The notes under the pieces are model-generated. The model worked only from the letters and a program-made list of their open reading frames with translations, did not search any database and was not told the origin of the DNA. Below, in pieces: positions 1 to 11,143 of a DNA stretch of 64,000 bases. Position 1 is the first letter of the stretch. Each line of letters opens with the position of its first letter. The DNA comes from Benincasa hispida. Its lineage: Eukaryota > Streptophyta > Magnoliopsida > Cucurbitales > Cucurbitaceae. The stretch spans positions 58,317,915 through 58,381,914 of the forward strand of contig NC_052351.1 of the NCBI RefSeq assembly GCF_009727055.1. The letters are read 5' to 3'. Made by a program: the position numbers and the translations under genes.

Positions 1-240
1 TGGATTGTTTCAGGCATAGAGTTTCCTAGGAAGTCCGACCCAAGAGTTGTAATATATGAATTTAAATTTTATTATGGTAAGAGGTAGATGATGATGGTTG
101 ACAATTAAATCAAAACATAAACAAAGATGACCCAACAGGATTAATTTCATTGGGGATATTGCTTTGTCAAAGGTTAAAACTTTCATGTTCTAACTCCAAT
201 CAAGTGGAACCAAAGTATTTATATTGAAAAAAAGATTTTT
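1..240. repeat. Contig edge with 110-bp copy of the palindrome spacer
   Basis: Bases 1-110 match 4339-4448 in the same orientation with about three mismatches. After base 110 the two copies diverge completely. Bases 111-240 show nothing recognisable. Read on the minus strand the repeated part is open for a short stretch (residues like SWVGLPRKLY), the same coding-like family seen at 4339-4737. The segment ends at an assembly gap. Confidence 0.85.
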
Positions 241-265
241 NNNNNNNNNNNNNNNNNNNNNNNNN
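241..265. other. Assembly gap of 25 N
   Basis: There are exactly 25 N. A fixed short run like this is normally a placeholder rather than a measured gap. It lies directly at the outer end of the left palindrome arm, so the order of sequence on its two sides should not be trusted. Confidence 0.99.
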
Positions 266-1075
266 ATTATGCCACCTGGAAAAAAAACCTGAAATACTAT
301 ACTGGTGATAGATGATCTACAGTTCGTTTTAACAAAAGAGTGCCCTTCCATTCCTGACTCAAATGCAAACCGAAATGTTCGGGATGCATACGGTAGATAG
401 ATCAGGGCTAACGAGAAAGTATGTGCCTATATTCTTGCCAGCATATCTAATGTCTTGATGAAGAAACATAAGAGTATGGGTACTGCCAAAGAGATTATGG
501 AATCTCTCTGTGGGATGTTTGGACAACCGTCCTTCTCCCTGAGACATGTTGCTATCAAATACGTTTACAACTATCGTATGAAAGAAAGTGCCTCTGTTAG
601 AGAATATGTTTTGGACATTATAGTCCATTTCAATGTGGTAGAAGTAAATGGGGTTGTCGTTGACGAGAAGAGTCAAGTTGGTTTTATTCTAGAATCTCTT
701 CCAAATATTTTTCTGCAATTATGTACGAGCGCGCTCATGAATAAAATAGAATATAACTTGACTACTCTAGTCAATAAAGCTATAGGCTTACCAGACCATG
801 ATGAGAGCAAAAGGTCTGGAACCGAAAGTAAATGTTACTACCACTGAGAAGAGAAAACATCCTCCAAAAAAGCCTAATATTGCTTCTTCTTCACATAATA
901 AGAATATTCCAGTCAAGAAGAAGAAAGGGAAAGGGAAGAAAAAACCCGCTGGCAGAAAAGGCAAGGCTAATGTCGCAGATAAAGGAAAATGTTTGCAATG
1001 CAATGAAGAAAGGCACTGAAAGAAGAAACTACCCTCAATACCTTGCAGAAAAAAGAGCAGAGAAAGCAAAATAGG
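266..1075 (+). pseudogene. Copia-Y gag, left-arm copy (broken)
   Basis: This is a Ty1-copia gag (UBN2-type) coding remnant. It begins at the N gap in the NYATWK segment of the N-terminal region, continues through KECPSIPD near 340 and an open central block at 455-790 (MFGQPSFS, SVREYVLD, FILESLP), and ends in a lysine-rich stretch and a zinc knuckle near 990-1030. The knuckle is dead: CLQCNEERH is followed by a TGA where the family has Trp, and the last Cys is replaced by Tyr in NYPQYLAEK. There are further stops and frameshifts. Gag would form the nucleocapsid-like particle. The protein is followed directly by non-coding sequence, so protease, integrase and RT are absent. It is identical in plan to the right-arm copy at 7607-8482. 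Confidence 0.85.
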
Positions 1076-1841
1076 AAAACTAGTTTCTGAGGATTGCTTG
1101 CGGTACTTCAGTTAACTAGTGGGAAATGTTGCAGTTATTGTCAGAAGATGATCTTATCTACTTTTGTTATTGTAATAAAAGTTATTTTGTCTTGTTATAA
1201 AAAAACAAATTGTATAAACTTTTTGTTGTAAATGAAATGTTCATTTATTTTGTCTTGTTTTTTCTGAAAATCCATATGAGATATGAAGAACTTATAAAAG
1301 TTGTTTATGATATGTAAAAGTTGTTTACATAGTTCAGAAATCTAAAAAGATCGATATAACTGTTAATATTGAACCCTTAAGTGTTGGAATATTGTTCGAG
1401 ATCACCATGTATTATTTGTTTCCATAAAAGCTTGCATATATCAATAAAGAGTTATTGATTTAAAACTGACACTGTAAACAAAAGGTTGTTCAGACAAGTC
1501 AGATGCATCTTACTCAAAAAGTTGAGAGTATCTCGATGTAGTGGAGGAATGTATGACTTCCTAGCCATTATTGAGAAACAAGTGTTGTGAAAATAAGATG
1601 CATTCCCCATATAGTTTAATAAGAAAAGTTCATTGTATACTAACATGTTTACAATGATTCTCTTGGCTAAAGTGTTTAAGAATTTCCTAATAAGACTAAA
1701 ACTACGAGGTATATAACCTAGGGCAAGTGGGAGAAAAACCCATGGATATGTGATACCCTAGTTTATTATATTTCTCTATAAAACTCAAAAAACTCAGTAA
1801 AATATGTTACCACTGAAGTTTCAGTCTAAGTGGGATCTTTT
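1076..1841 (+). other. Copia-Y 3' non-coding region, left arm
   Basis: AT-rich sequence between the end of gag and the 3' LTR, without coding signal. Two purine-rich tracts with the AAGTGGGA pattern occur (near 1726 and 1828). The second lies just before the LTR and is the likely polypurine tract. Pol, about 3 kb in related elements, is absent between gag and this region. Confidence 0.6.
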
Positions 1842-3610
1842 TGGGTTTTATGTCCTAAAACTCGTGGTTTGTAACCAATTAAACTTATTCTGAAAATTCA
1901 ATAAGTTGTTACTAAATATATGAATTGCTTATTTCGTTTTAGAAATAAATTCAATAAACTAGATCCATAACTATTACATGAATACTTGAACTTTATGTGG
2001 AGACAGAAAAGTGGATCATATTCGAGTAAATAGTCAAAATGATCTATAGTATAGGAATAAGGTTGGGTGCCTTATTCTGGTAACACTATTGGATGCGTCC
2101 CACTCTATAGTTGTTACAAAGAGTTGTAAAGTGTACAGACCAAGTGATCATCATTCGACATGTCATGACATGAGGAGTGGGGACGTCCAGTGCATTGAGT
2201 TTGTACAAGATCGGACCACGAAATAAGTCACTCTTACTTTATAACGCTGTTTACTGTTAGACTGACTATTTTAAAAGGATGACCTAGGTAACTTGACATT
2301 AATCCTGAGCTAACTATGAACTCCTGTTTATTCGGAATTATCCTTAGATTTGCATAGGTGAAGGTTGGCTCAATAGCACCGGCTCAATAAACCTCCATTT
2401 CAAGAGTAAGACCAGGTAGATAGCTCAGGACATATGGTGCAAGAGGGAATTCACTCCTACCCACTTTTAGGGATAGTAGGGAGGTTGTTCCTTTAAATGC
2501 TGACTCCAGGTCTTGAACAAGGGGCCCCACCCTCTCATTGACTTGAGATGAACTCAGTTTGATGATCGGATCACAAACCAATTCTTTGTTAGTGGAATAG
2601 TGAGATTTAAGAAACAAGAGGTAATCTCGGGGGTAAAACAGTCATTTGACCTAGCCATTATTACGAACAACTCTATGAAGGGTTAACTTACTAATCACGG
2701 TTATATCGAATGGACATAATATATTTACAGTGAGGGAAGTGTAACTTTGGGCTTTAGTGGAGTGACCCAGTAGTTAACGAATGATCTGTAGGTCACGAGG
2801 TCCCCCTACTAGCTCACAAATGGATTAGCCTTGGAGTAGCGTGATAAGTTAATTTGAAACGTTCAAATTAGAATTAAGGGAACTAGTAATTATATGTGAT
2901 ATAATTATGCGTTTAATTTTGGAATTAAACGAAATTGGAGAATCAAATTAATATTTAAATATGATTTAAATATTAAATTGTGGAATTAGTGTTAAATTAA
3001 TTTAATATTTGATATTGAATAATAGAATTAATTAAATTGTTTACTTAATTATTATTAATTTTATTAGAAAATTAATTATTTAATTTTGTAAAATTAATAA
3101 AGATTTCATTTTTTAAAATAAAAAATTGATTTTAGAAATCAATTAGAAAATCAAAATTGAAAAAGAAATGGAAAATAAAAAATCTCAAAAGTGGAATATT
3201 TCCACTTTCCATTCAAGAGCTCACCCACATTCCACCATAATTTTTCAATCATTAAGCCAAGCATGAGCTGCAATTCTTGCAACAATGGTTCTTGCATGAT
3301 TGTCATGCAATATATACTGAAGAATCTCAGTGGAATTGAGCATGCATTTGAGTAGATTAAGCTGAAAATCTTCAAAGCTTGAAGATAGGTTTTGAGCTGA
3401 AAACCAGAATCGTCTCCTCTTTTTTTCCCTTAATTCAAGCTTATAGTCCCACAACTCAATCCAATGAACCAAGAAGATAGTAGAAAGACCTTGAGGTGGT
3501 TCACAAGCTGATTTGGAGAAAATTTGCAGCTGGAATCGTGATTCAAGTATTTCTTCAAATGTATGTCATGAAACCCTCTTATTAGTTTATGAGCATGCTT
3601 AATTCAAAGC
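1842..3610 (+). mobile_element. Copia-Y 3' LTR, left-arm copy
   Basis: The LTR starts TGGGTTTTATGTCC after a purine tract. It matches the 5' LTR of the same element (minus strand, 12735-16672) up to the AAGCATGCTTAATTCAAAG region. The last ~67 bp of the LTR seen in the 5' copy are missing here, and copia-X coding sequence follows at once. The inner part at 2870-3180 is extremely AT-rich. No complete ORF belongs to it. Confidence 0.85.
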
Positions 3611-3790
3611 ACATCGAGAATGACTGTCACTTTTATCGACATCATCTTTAGAGCTCCACCCTTCATCTGCAATTCATATCCACTATCAAGCACGCCGCCA
3701 ACATCTTCACCAAAGTCTATCCCTACTCGCTTCAGCCAATTACGTTGCAAACTCAAGTTGATTTCTACTCTACACCTTGAGTTTGAGGGG
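3611..3790 (+). pseudogene. Copia-X RNase H C-terminal tail, left arm
   Basis: The sequence resumes a copia RNase H/C-terminal reading frame straight after the copia-Y LTR: HIENDCHFYRHHL at 3611-3650, then STKHAANIFTKV and, after a one-base frameshift, RFSQLRCKLKLISTLHLEFEG. These match the C-terminal end of copia polyproteins. The missing upstream half (ending in HEQTK) lies at 16673-16700 on the minus strand, so this is one gene split by copia-Y. It ends in the polypurine tract GAGGGGAG. Confidence 0.75.
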
Positions 3791-3792
3791 AG

Positions 3793-3951
3793 TGTTAACA
3801 TAATTGTGTAATTAGCTTAATTTTAAGTAAATAAAATATTTTATTGTTAGGATTTATTGTCTCTTTTAAGATGTTTCCATATATATATTTACCCATGTAT
3901 TATTTGTGTAATAGTGATATAATATACAAAACACAATATTGTGCGATAACA
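3793..3951 (+). mobile_element. Copia-X 3' LTR, left arm (159 bp)
   Basis: The sequence starts TGTTAACA directly after a polypurine tract (TTTGAGGGGAG) and ends GATAACA, giving TG...CA termini and TGTTA/TAACA inverted ends. The short length suits small-LTR copia elements. No second LTR of this element is in the window, so the downstream boundary rests on the terminal motif only. Confidence 0.6.
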
Positions 3952-4236
3952 TATATCATGTGACAACTATAGTAGCAGGCTGCAGATGGATCTGTGCACG
4001 AGTCTGAAGTGCTATGTAAATACGTGACAATCAATGGAGGATCAAAAATGAAAAAATTCCTCAAACGGTACCATTATCAGATAAATTTCAAATTTTGGAA
4101 TCTCCATCCCTTCAGCGCCTTCTGCCTTAACAGTCAACTCTTCTCCTATCAAAATTGAGGAGTCAACCATTTCTGCAACTACTTATGTCCAAGCTATCAC
4201 AAAATCAAACCCTCAAATTCAAAATTCCTCACAAAC
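3952..4236 (+). other. Coding-like sequence of unknown family beyond copia-X
   Basis: After the copia-X LTR the plus strand holds a mostly open reading with many Ser, Thr and Pro (SIPSAPSALTVNSSP, EESTISATTYVQAITKS). The right-arm copy stays in frame for longer, at 4594-4400 on the minus strand. I do not recognise the family. It could be a retroelement gag-like ORF or a host gene fragment into which copia-X inserted. The arm ends in a frameshifted region near 4236. Confidence 0.4.
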
Positions 4237-4449
4237 AGTGATTTCAATTAAGTCAGTATCAACAAGAATAATTTTTTTTTTTTTTTTTTTTTTTTGTGGA
4301 TGACTTGGAATAAAATGAAATTTGATGGAAATATTTTTTGGATTGCTTCAAGAATAGAGTTTCCTAGGAAGTCCGACCCAAGAGTTGTAATATATGAATT
4401 TAAATTTTATTATGGTAAGAGGTAGATGATGATGGTTGACAATTAAATG
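4237..4449. other. Palindrome spacer with T-run
   Basis: This 213-bp single-copy centre lies between the inverted arms. It contains a run of roughly 25 T near 4272-4296. Its right half (4339-4448) is the 110-bp sequence also found at 1-110. On the minus strand the right half continues the open frame of the right arm (SWVGLPRKLY), so it belongs naturally with the right arm and not with the left. Confidence 0.85.
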
Positions 4450-4737
4450 TTTTGTGAGGAACTTTTGAATTTTGAGGGTTTGATTTTGTGATAGCTTGGA
4501 CATAAGTAGTTGCAGAAATGGTTGACTCCTCAATTTTGATAGGAGAAGAGTTGACTGTTAAGGCAGAAGGCGCTGAAGGGATGGAAGATTCCAAAATTTG
4601 AAATTTATCTGATAATGGTACCGTTTGAGGAATTTTTTCATTTTTGATCCTCCATTGATTGTCACGTATTTACATAGCACTTCAGACTCGTGCACAGATC
4701 CATCTGCAGCCTGCTACTATAGTTGTCACATGATATA
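4339..4737 (-). other. Unknown coding-like sequence, right arm
   Basis: On the minus strand there is a readable frame with SIPSAPSALTVNSSPIK, ATTYVQAITKSNPQNSK and SWVGLPRKLY, open over 4594-4400 and shifted by one frame near 4430. It lies just outside the copia-X LTR and so is probably the target into which copia-X inserted. The family is not recognised. Low-complexity Ser/Pro content suggests a disordered linker. Confidence 0.4.
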
Positions 4738-4896
4738 TGTTATCGCACAATATTGTGTTTTGTATATTATATCACTATTACACAAATAATACATGGGTAA
4801 ATATATATATGGAAACATCTTAAAAGAGACAATAAATCCTAACAATAAAATATTTTATTTACTTAAAATTAAGCTAATTACACAATTATGTTAACA
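4738..4896 (-). mobile_element. Copia-X 3' LTR, right arm
   Basis: 159-bp LTR with TGTTAACA at the high end and GATAACA at the low end on the minus strand. It is preceded by the polypurine tract GAGGGGAG (4897-4904). Mirror copy of 3793-3951. Confidence 0.6.
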
Positions 4897-5080
4897 CTCC
4901 CCTCAAACTCAAGGTGGTAGAGTAGAAATCAACTTGAGTTTGCAACGTAATTGGCTGAAGCGAGTAGGGATAGCACTTTGGTGAAGATGTTGGCGGCGTG
5001 CTTGATAGTGGATATGAATTGCAGATGAAGGGTGGAGCTCTAAAGATGATGTCGAATAAAGTGACAGTCATTCTCGATGT
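4897..5080 (-). pseudogene. Copia-X RNase H C-terminal tail, right arm
   Basis: Minus-strand remnant of the end of copia pol: the HIENDCHF block at 5080-5045, then TKHAANIFTKVLS and LRCKLK-like residues, then the polypurine tract. It is the downstream half of the reading frame whose upstream half ends at 16673, 11.6 kb away; copia-Y lies between. Stops and one frameshift interrupt it. Its role in an intact element would be removal of the RNA strand during reverse transcription. Confidence 0.75.
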
Positions 5081-6856
5081 GCTTTGAATTAAGCATGCTC
5101 ATAAACTAATAAGAGGGTTTCATGACATACATTTGAAGAAATACTTGAATCACGATTCCAGCTGCAAATTTTCTCCAAATCAGCTTGTGAACCACCTCAA
5201 GGTCTTCTCTACTATCTTCTTGGTTCATTGGATTGAGTTGTGGGACTATAAGCTTGAATTAAGGGAAAAAAAGAGGAGACGATTCTGGTTTTCAGCTCAA
5301 AACCTATCTTCAAGCTTTGAAGATTTTCAGCTTAATCTACTCAAATGCATGCTCAATTCCACTGAGATTCTTCAGTATATATTGCATGACAATCATGCAA
5401 GAACCATTGTTGCAAGAATTGCAGCTCATGCTTGGCTTAATGATTGAAAAATTATGGTGGAATGTGGGTGAGCTTCTTGAATGGAAAGTGGAAATATTCC
5501 ACTTTTGAGATTTTTTATTTTCCATTTCTTTTTCAATTTTGATTTTCTAATTGATTTCTAAAATCAATTTTTATTTTAAAAAATGAAATCTTTATTAATT
5601 TTACAAAATTAAATAATTAATTTTCTAATAAAATTAATAATAATTAAGTAAACAATTTAATTAATTCTATTATTCAATATCAAATATTAAATTAATTTAA
5701 CACTAATTCCACCAATTTAATATTTAAATCATATTTAAATATTAATTGATTCTCCAATTTCGTTTAATTCCAAAATTAAACGCATAATTATATCACATAT
5801 AATTACTAGTTCCCTTAATTCTAATTTGAACGTTTCAAATTAACTTATCACGCTACTCCAAGGCTAATCCATTTGTGAGCTAGTAGGGGGACCTCGTGGA
5901 CCTACAGATCATTCGTTAACTACTGGGTCACTCCACTAAAGCCCAAAGTTACACTTCCCTCACTGTAAATATATTATGTCCATTCGATATAACCGTGATT
6001 AGTAAGTTAACCCTTCATAGAGTTGTTCGTAATAATGGCTAGGTCAAATGACTGTTTTACCCCCGAGATTACCTCTTGTTTCTTAAATCTCACTATTCCA
6101 CTAACAAAGAATTGGTTTGTGATCCGATCATCAAACTGAGTTCATCTCAAGTCAATGAGAGGGTGGGGCCCCTTGTTCAAGACCTGGAGTCAGCATTTAA
6201 AGGAACAACCTCCCTACTATCCCTAAAAGTGGGTAGGAGTGAATTCCCTCTTGCACCATATGTCCTGAGCTATCTACCTGGTCTTACTCTTGAAATGGAG
6301 GTTTATTGAGCCGGTGCTATTGAGCCAACCTTCACCTATGCAAATCTAAGGATAATTCCGAATAAACAGGAGTTCATAGTTAGCTCAGGATTAATGTCAA
6401 GTTACCTAGGTCATCCTTTTAAAATAGTCAGTCTTAAACAGTAAACAGCGTTATAAAGTAAGAGTGACTTATTTCGTGGTCCGATCTTGTACAAACTCAA
6501 TGCACTGGACGTCCCCACTCCTCATGTCATGACATGTACGAATGATGATCACTTGGTCTGTAGCACTTTACAACTCTTTGTAACAACTATAGAGTGGGAC
6601 GCATCCAATAGTGTTACCAGAATAAGGCACCCAACCTTATTCCTATACTATAGATCATTTTGACTATTTACTCGAATATGATCCACTTTTCTGTCTCCAC
6701 ATAAAGTTCAAGTATTCATGTAATAGTTATGGATCTAGTTTATTGAATTTATTTCTAAAACGAAATAAGCAATTCATATATTTAGTAACAACTTTATTGA
6801 ATTTTCAGAATAAGTTTAATTGGTTACAAACCACGAGTTTTAGGACATAAAACCCA
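5081..6856 (-). mobile_element. Copia-Y 3' LTR, right arm
   Basis: Minus-strand LTR starting TGGGTTTTATGTCC at 6856. It is homologous to the 5' LTR at 12735-16672 once the gypsy insert there is removed. The last ~67 bp of the LTR are absent at the copia-X junction (5081), so the target duplication cannot be read. The segment at 5520-5770 is almost pure A+T. Confidence 0.85.
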
Positions 6857-7606
6857 AAAAGATCCCACTTAGACTGAAACTTCAGTGGTAACATATATTA
6901 CTGAGTTTTTGAGTTTTATAGAGAAATATAATAAACTAGGGTATCACATATCCATGGGTTTTTCTCCCACTTGCCCTAGGTTATATACCTCGTAGTTTTA
7001 GTCTTATTAGGAAATTCTTAAACACTTTAGCCAAGAGAATCATTGTAAACATGTTAGTATACAATGAACTTTTCTTATTAAACTATATGGGGAATGCATC
7101 TTATTTTCACAACACTTGTTTCTCAATAATGGCTAGGAAGTCATACATTCCTCCCACTACATCGAGATACTCTCAACTTTTTGAGTAAGATGCATCTGAC
7201 TTGTCTGAACAACCTTTTGTTTACAGTGTCAGTTTTAAATCAATAACTCTTTATTGATATATGCAAGCTTTTATGGAAACAAATAATACATGGTGATCTC
7301 GAACAATATTCCAACACTTAAGGGTTCAATATTAACAGTTATATCGATCTTTTTAGATTTCTGAACTATGTAAACAACTTTTACATATCATAAACAACTT
7401 TTATAAGTTCTTCATATCTCATATGGATTTTCAGAAAAAACAAGACAAAATAAATGAACATTTCATTTACAACAAAAAGTTTATACAATTTGTTTTTTAT
7501 AACAAGACAAAATAACTTTTATTACAATAACAAAAGTAGATAAGATCATCTTCTGACAATAACTGCAACATTTCCCACTAGTTAACTGAAGTACCGCAAG
7601 CAATCC
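6857..7606 (-). other. Copia-Y 3' non-coding region, right arm
   Basis: AT-rich stretch between gag and the 3' LTR with no coding signal. It contains the probable polypurine tract next to 6857 and a second AAGTGGGA-like tract near 6968. The absence of pol between gag and this region makes copia-Y a gag-only deletion derivative. Confidence 0.55.
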
Positions 7607-8482
7607 TCAGAAACTAGTTTTCCTATTTTGCTTTCTCTGCTCTTTTTTCTGCAAGGTATTGAGGGTAGTTTCTCTTTCAGTGCCTTTCTTCATTGCATTG
7701 CAAACATTTTCCTTTATCTGCGACATTAGCCTTGCCTTTTCTGCCAGCGGGTTTTTTCTTCCCTTTCCCTTTCTTCTTCTTGACTGGAATATTCTTATTA
7801 TGTGAAGAAGAAGCAATATTAGGCTTTTTTGGAGGATGTTTCTCTCTTCTCAGTGGTAGTAACATTTACTTTCGGTTCCAGACCTTTTGCTCTCATCATG
7901 GTCTGGTAAGCCTATAGCTTATTGACTAGAGTAGTCAAGTTATATTCTATTTTATTCATGAGCGCGCTCGTACATAATTGCAGAAAAATATTTGGAAGAG
8001 ATTCTAGAATAAAACCAACTTGACTCTTCTCGTCAACGACAACCCCATTTACTTCTACCACATTGAAATGGACTATCATGTCCAAAACATATTCTCTAAC
8101 AGAGGCACTTTCTTTCATACGATAGTTGTAAACGTATTTGATAGCAACATGTCTCAGGGAGAAGGACGGTTGTCCAAACATCCCACAGAGAGATTCCATA
8201 ATCTCTTTGGCAGTACCCATACTCTTATGTTTCTTCATCAAGACATTAGATATGCTGGCAAGAATATAGGCACATACTTTCTCGTTAGCCCTGATCTATC
8301 TACCGTATGCATCCCGAACATTTCGGTTTGCATTTGAGTCAGGAATGGAAGGGCACTCTTTTGTTAAAACGAACTGTAGATCATCTATCACCAGTATAGT
8401 ATTTCAGGTTTTTTTTCCAGGTGGCATAATTATCCTTAATAAGTTTATCAGATGCCAACAATTGTAATAATGAACTCGTTAT
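7607..8482 (-). pseudogene. Copia-Y gag (broken), more complete copy
   Basis: Minus-strand Ty1-copia gag. It starts near 8482 with LLQLLASDKLIKDNYATWK, where the start codon position reads ATA. A stop follows near 8300. The open UBN2 core lies at 8241-7912 (MESLCGMFGQPSFS, VREYVLDMIVHFN, FILESLPNIFLQL, NKIEYNLTTLVNK). A Lys-rich linker and a defective zinc knuckle (CLQCNEERH, stop, KRNYPQYLAEK) close it. The last Cys of CX2CX4HX4C is Tyr. Compared with family members the core has normal length. Pol is missing downstream. The copy reaches past the palindrome end at 8430, so this side is the parent locus. Confidence 0.85.
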
Positions 8483-9080
8483 TCTGAAAAAATATAAACA
8501 AATTTTATCAGTGAATTGCTTTTTTAAACCCAATCAAGTTTTAGCAAAGTAATTATGTACCTAAGATTATTTTTGCAACGATACTACAACAAGATATTCT
8601 TGACTAAAAACTATCCCTAGAATAACTCATATTCCGATAGTCATTTAGCTACCATTTTTTGTCAAAAATTACTAACACTTTAGTAATTCTGTAAATGTTA
8701 TCCTCTGTTTTCAGACCTCAGAAGTTGGCCCGAATGATGGTCCTGAATCGGAAAGTCAAAGTTGAAAACGACTTTAGAAATCCTATCAATTTTTGGAGTT
8801 TGAGTTGTTCTGAATCCTATGTTAAAACCCTCTGAGGAGATAGCCATTGTTAAACAACTAGTGAGGTCGACTTAAAAATGATAAGCAGGCGCAATATAGA
8901 AATCTCACGGTCCAAACCAACAGAAGAGACCATAGGATACGTTGACACATATCCTTCACCCACTTACTATGAACTACTTCCCCATTCACTTTGATTTTGA
9001 CCTCATGAAAAACACTTTTCGAGTGGAGGTCACTCTCACGGTGACACGAAGTGTTGCACAGATCTCATGGTGGGAATTTT
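8483..9080 (-). other. Copia-Y leader, gag-proximal part
   Basis: Non-coding region between the solo LTR at 9086 and gag. It contains a copy of a leader motif with GGTGACACGAAGTGTTGCA (9040-9060) that recurs at 11258 and 11413 on the other side of the solo LTR. That shows the two sides are one interrupted leader. Confidence 0.55.
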
Positions 9081-9085
9081 CTAGG

Positions 9086-11143
9086 TGTTGGGTTTGGTGT
9101 CCTAATTCTCCTGGAGTCTCGTAGTTTGTAAACTCTATACATTGTTATGAATGAAATAAGAGTTATTTTATTTGGTATTTACTCATATCCAATAAACAAA
9201 ACTCCATGGTTATTGTATGTAAACTTAAACATGTATATAGTGGATCATGCCTTAAGTGATAATCTAAAAATATCTGTAGTATAAGGATTAAGGAGGGATA
9301 CCTGATCCTGGTGACACTACAGATACGACCCGCTTTGTAGAGGTTTGCAAGTGTTGTGAACTACTACAGATGGTAGATCCTGACCATTCATGTGGAGACA
9401 TGCAAGCAGGGGGTATCCTATACAAAGAGTTTGTATAAGACTGGACCACGGGATGACTAGTCTCTATATATAATGTCGTTGATACTTGAGACTTACATCT
9501 CACCTACACGACCATAGGTGACATGACCTCAATCCTGAGTGTTTTTGGAACTCCTGCCTTTGAGGGCAGTCCTTTGATTAGTATGGGTGAGAATGGCAAG
9601 ATTGCCAACTCAACATGCCTACTTTTTTTAGGACTTGTCTGATTTGAGAGCTGGTAACTCAGTTACACAAGATGGAATTTGTTCATTCCTTGAAGCAGGG
9701 GTAAGTAGATAGATTGCTCCCTTAAGGGCTGATTCCGGGTCTTGAAAATAGTGGCCACAACTTCTCTTTGGAAGAGAGGACTTAGTCATAGTAGGACTAT
9801 AACTTATGTTCATTAGAGGGATTAGTGGTACTTAAGGAGTTAGATGTAACTACAGAGGCATAACGATTATTGGCCCAATTGTACTTACGAGCGATCTGTG
9901 AAGGGTTATCGCACTGTTGATTGGTTGATATGGACACATAATATATCTGTAGTAAGGAGAGTTCAGTTGTCGGTCTTTAGTGGAGTGCTTGACAGTTAAT
10001 GGATGGTGGATCCCATGACTAAAGAGTTTAGTCAGTTATTCACGTACCGTTGGAGCTTCGAGCTATAGGTCCATAAGGTCCCCTTAGTATTTCAATGGAT
10101 TCAAGTTAAGAATCAGTTCTTGGTGTTGATTTGAAATGTTAAAATTGATAGTAATTTGATTATATATGATATGATCGGTGTGATGTATGAGATACATCAA
10201 GTGGAGGATTAATATAAATGAGATTTACATTAAGTACCATGACATAGAAAAAGAGCTATGGTTTATATGTTTAATGAGATGAAATATTAAAACTATAGGT
10301 TATAAATATACTATTGTAAGTTGGTTATCATATATATTTATAATAATATTAATTATTGGATAACTATCTCTTTTTCTCTAATAACCAATTGAGTGGGAGG
10401 TTATTGGTAGTTTTATGGTAATCGTGAGATAAAAGAAAAAATGTTTTCCTAAATTTAGTAGTTGTTAAAAAGAGTTTTTCCATTCTTAGAATTACTCACA
10501 GTTGGCTGTCAAGTGAATAGGATTCACTAAACTATAGCTAAAGAGAGACTAAACGATCGTGGAGTGACACTACACGATAGTTCACTTAGCTGGCCATTAG
10601 CTAAACGATCACGGAGCTTTTGCTAAACGATCGCGAAACATTTGTTAAACGATTGGGCATTGTCTATGCGATAGACCTTTGTCATCTCTCACTTGCTCAA
10701 TCGTTTACACGATTGTTATTTCTCTAGTCTCGTCCTCTAACCAAGTCTACATAGAGCCCACACTTCTGCATTCTCACACCAAGAATACCAAGTTAGCCAT
10801 TGTGGTGGTGTCGTACTCAACTCAACTGAGGTCGAGGTATTTGGAGGCTAATCGCTGTGTTTGTGGTTGTTGTGATTGTGTTGTGTTGCGGTTGTAGTGT
10901 TCGAGGGTTCGTGATTGCTGTCTTGCAGATTGTACGAGCGATCGTGATCGAGAGAGTTTAAAGATGAACTTTCAATGGAATGACAATCTGTCCCTTGATC
11001 TTGTTGAAAGCATGCTGTAATTCGTTTTGTGCATGACCGGTTAGTTTCCGTTTTTTTATTGTAATTGTGTATGTTCAAATACGAATGGAATTTGGAACGA
11101 TCATTTTGCTGCTAATTGAAATCTTCATGTTTGATTTCCATCA
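9086..11143 (+). mobile_element. Solo copia LTR with perfect target duplication
   Basis: A 2,058-bp LTR of the same family as the composite copia LTRs at 19548, 27032 and 36831. It starts TGTTGGGTTTGGTGTCC and ends CCATCA. It is flanked by CTAGG on both sides (9081-9085 and 11144-11148), a clean 5-bp target duplication. No PBS follows, so this is a solo LTR left by LTR-LTR recombination. It sits in the leader of copia-Y in the opposite orientation. It carries TATAAATATA at 10311 and three 22-bp palindrome-array units near 10600-10660. Confidence 0.9.
10311..10320 (+). promoter_or_regulatory. Candidate LTR TATA box
   Basis: TATAAATATA lies 1,225 bp into the LTR. The same motif occurs 1,225 bp into the LTR at 19548 and 1,200 bp into that at 36831. 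Conservation at a fixed offset in three copies supports it as the promoter element of this copia family. It puts the 22-bp repeats, about 250-310 bp downstream, inside the transcript. Confidence 0.5.

Larger units (their letters stand above)
266..4236. repeat. Left arm of ~4 kb inverted repeat
   Basis: This arm is the reverse complement of 4450-8430 over its whole length; paired positions add up to about 8690-8696. It carries copia-Y gag, 3' non-coding sequence, a 3' LTR and the tail of copia-X in plus orientation. It differs from the right arm mainly by one- or two-base indels, for example a missing G in the T-rich stretch near 2980, a missing C near 2788 and a missing base pair near 2257, with few substitutions. 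The outer end stops abruptly at the N gap, in the middle of gag. Confidence 0.95.
4450..8430. repeat. Right arm of ~4 kb inverted repeat
   Basis: Reverse complement of 266-4236. In contrast to the left arm it joins smoothly to flanking sequence on both sides: gag continues past 8430 to about 8482, and the inner coding-like frame continues into the spacer. It is therefore likely to be the genuine locus of the pair. Everything in it reads on the minus strand. Confidence 0.95.

Noticed and set aside
2384..2617. 77-residue frame repeated at 6076-6309 as a conserved gene
   Set aside because: The two copies are the same LTR sequence in the two palindrome arms, so identity reflects duplication, not coding constraint. 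The third LTR copy at 15900-16110 does not keep the frame.
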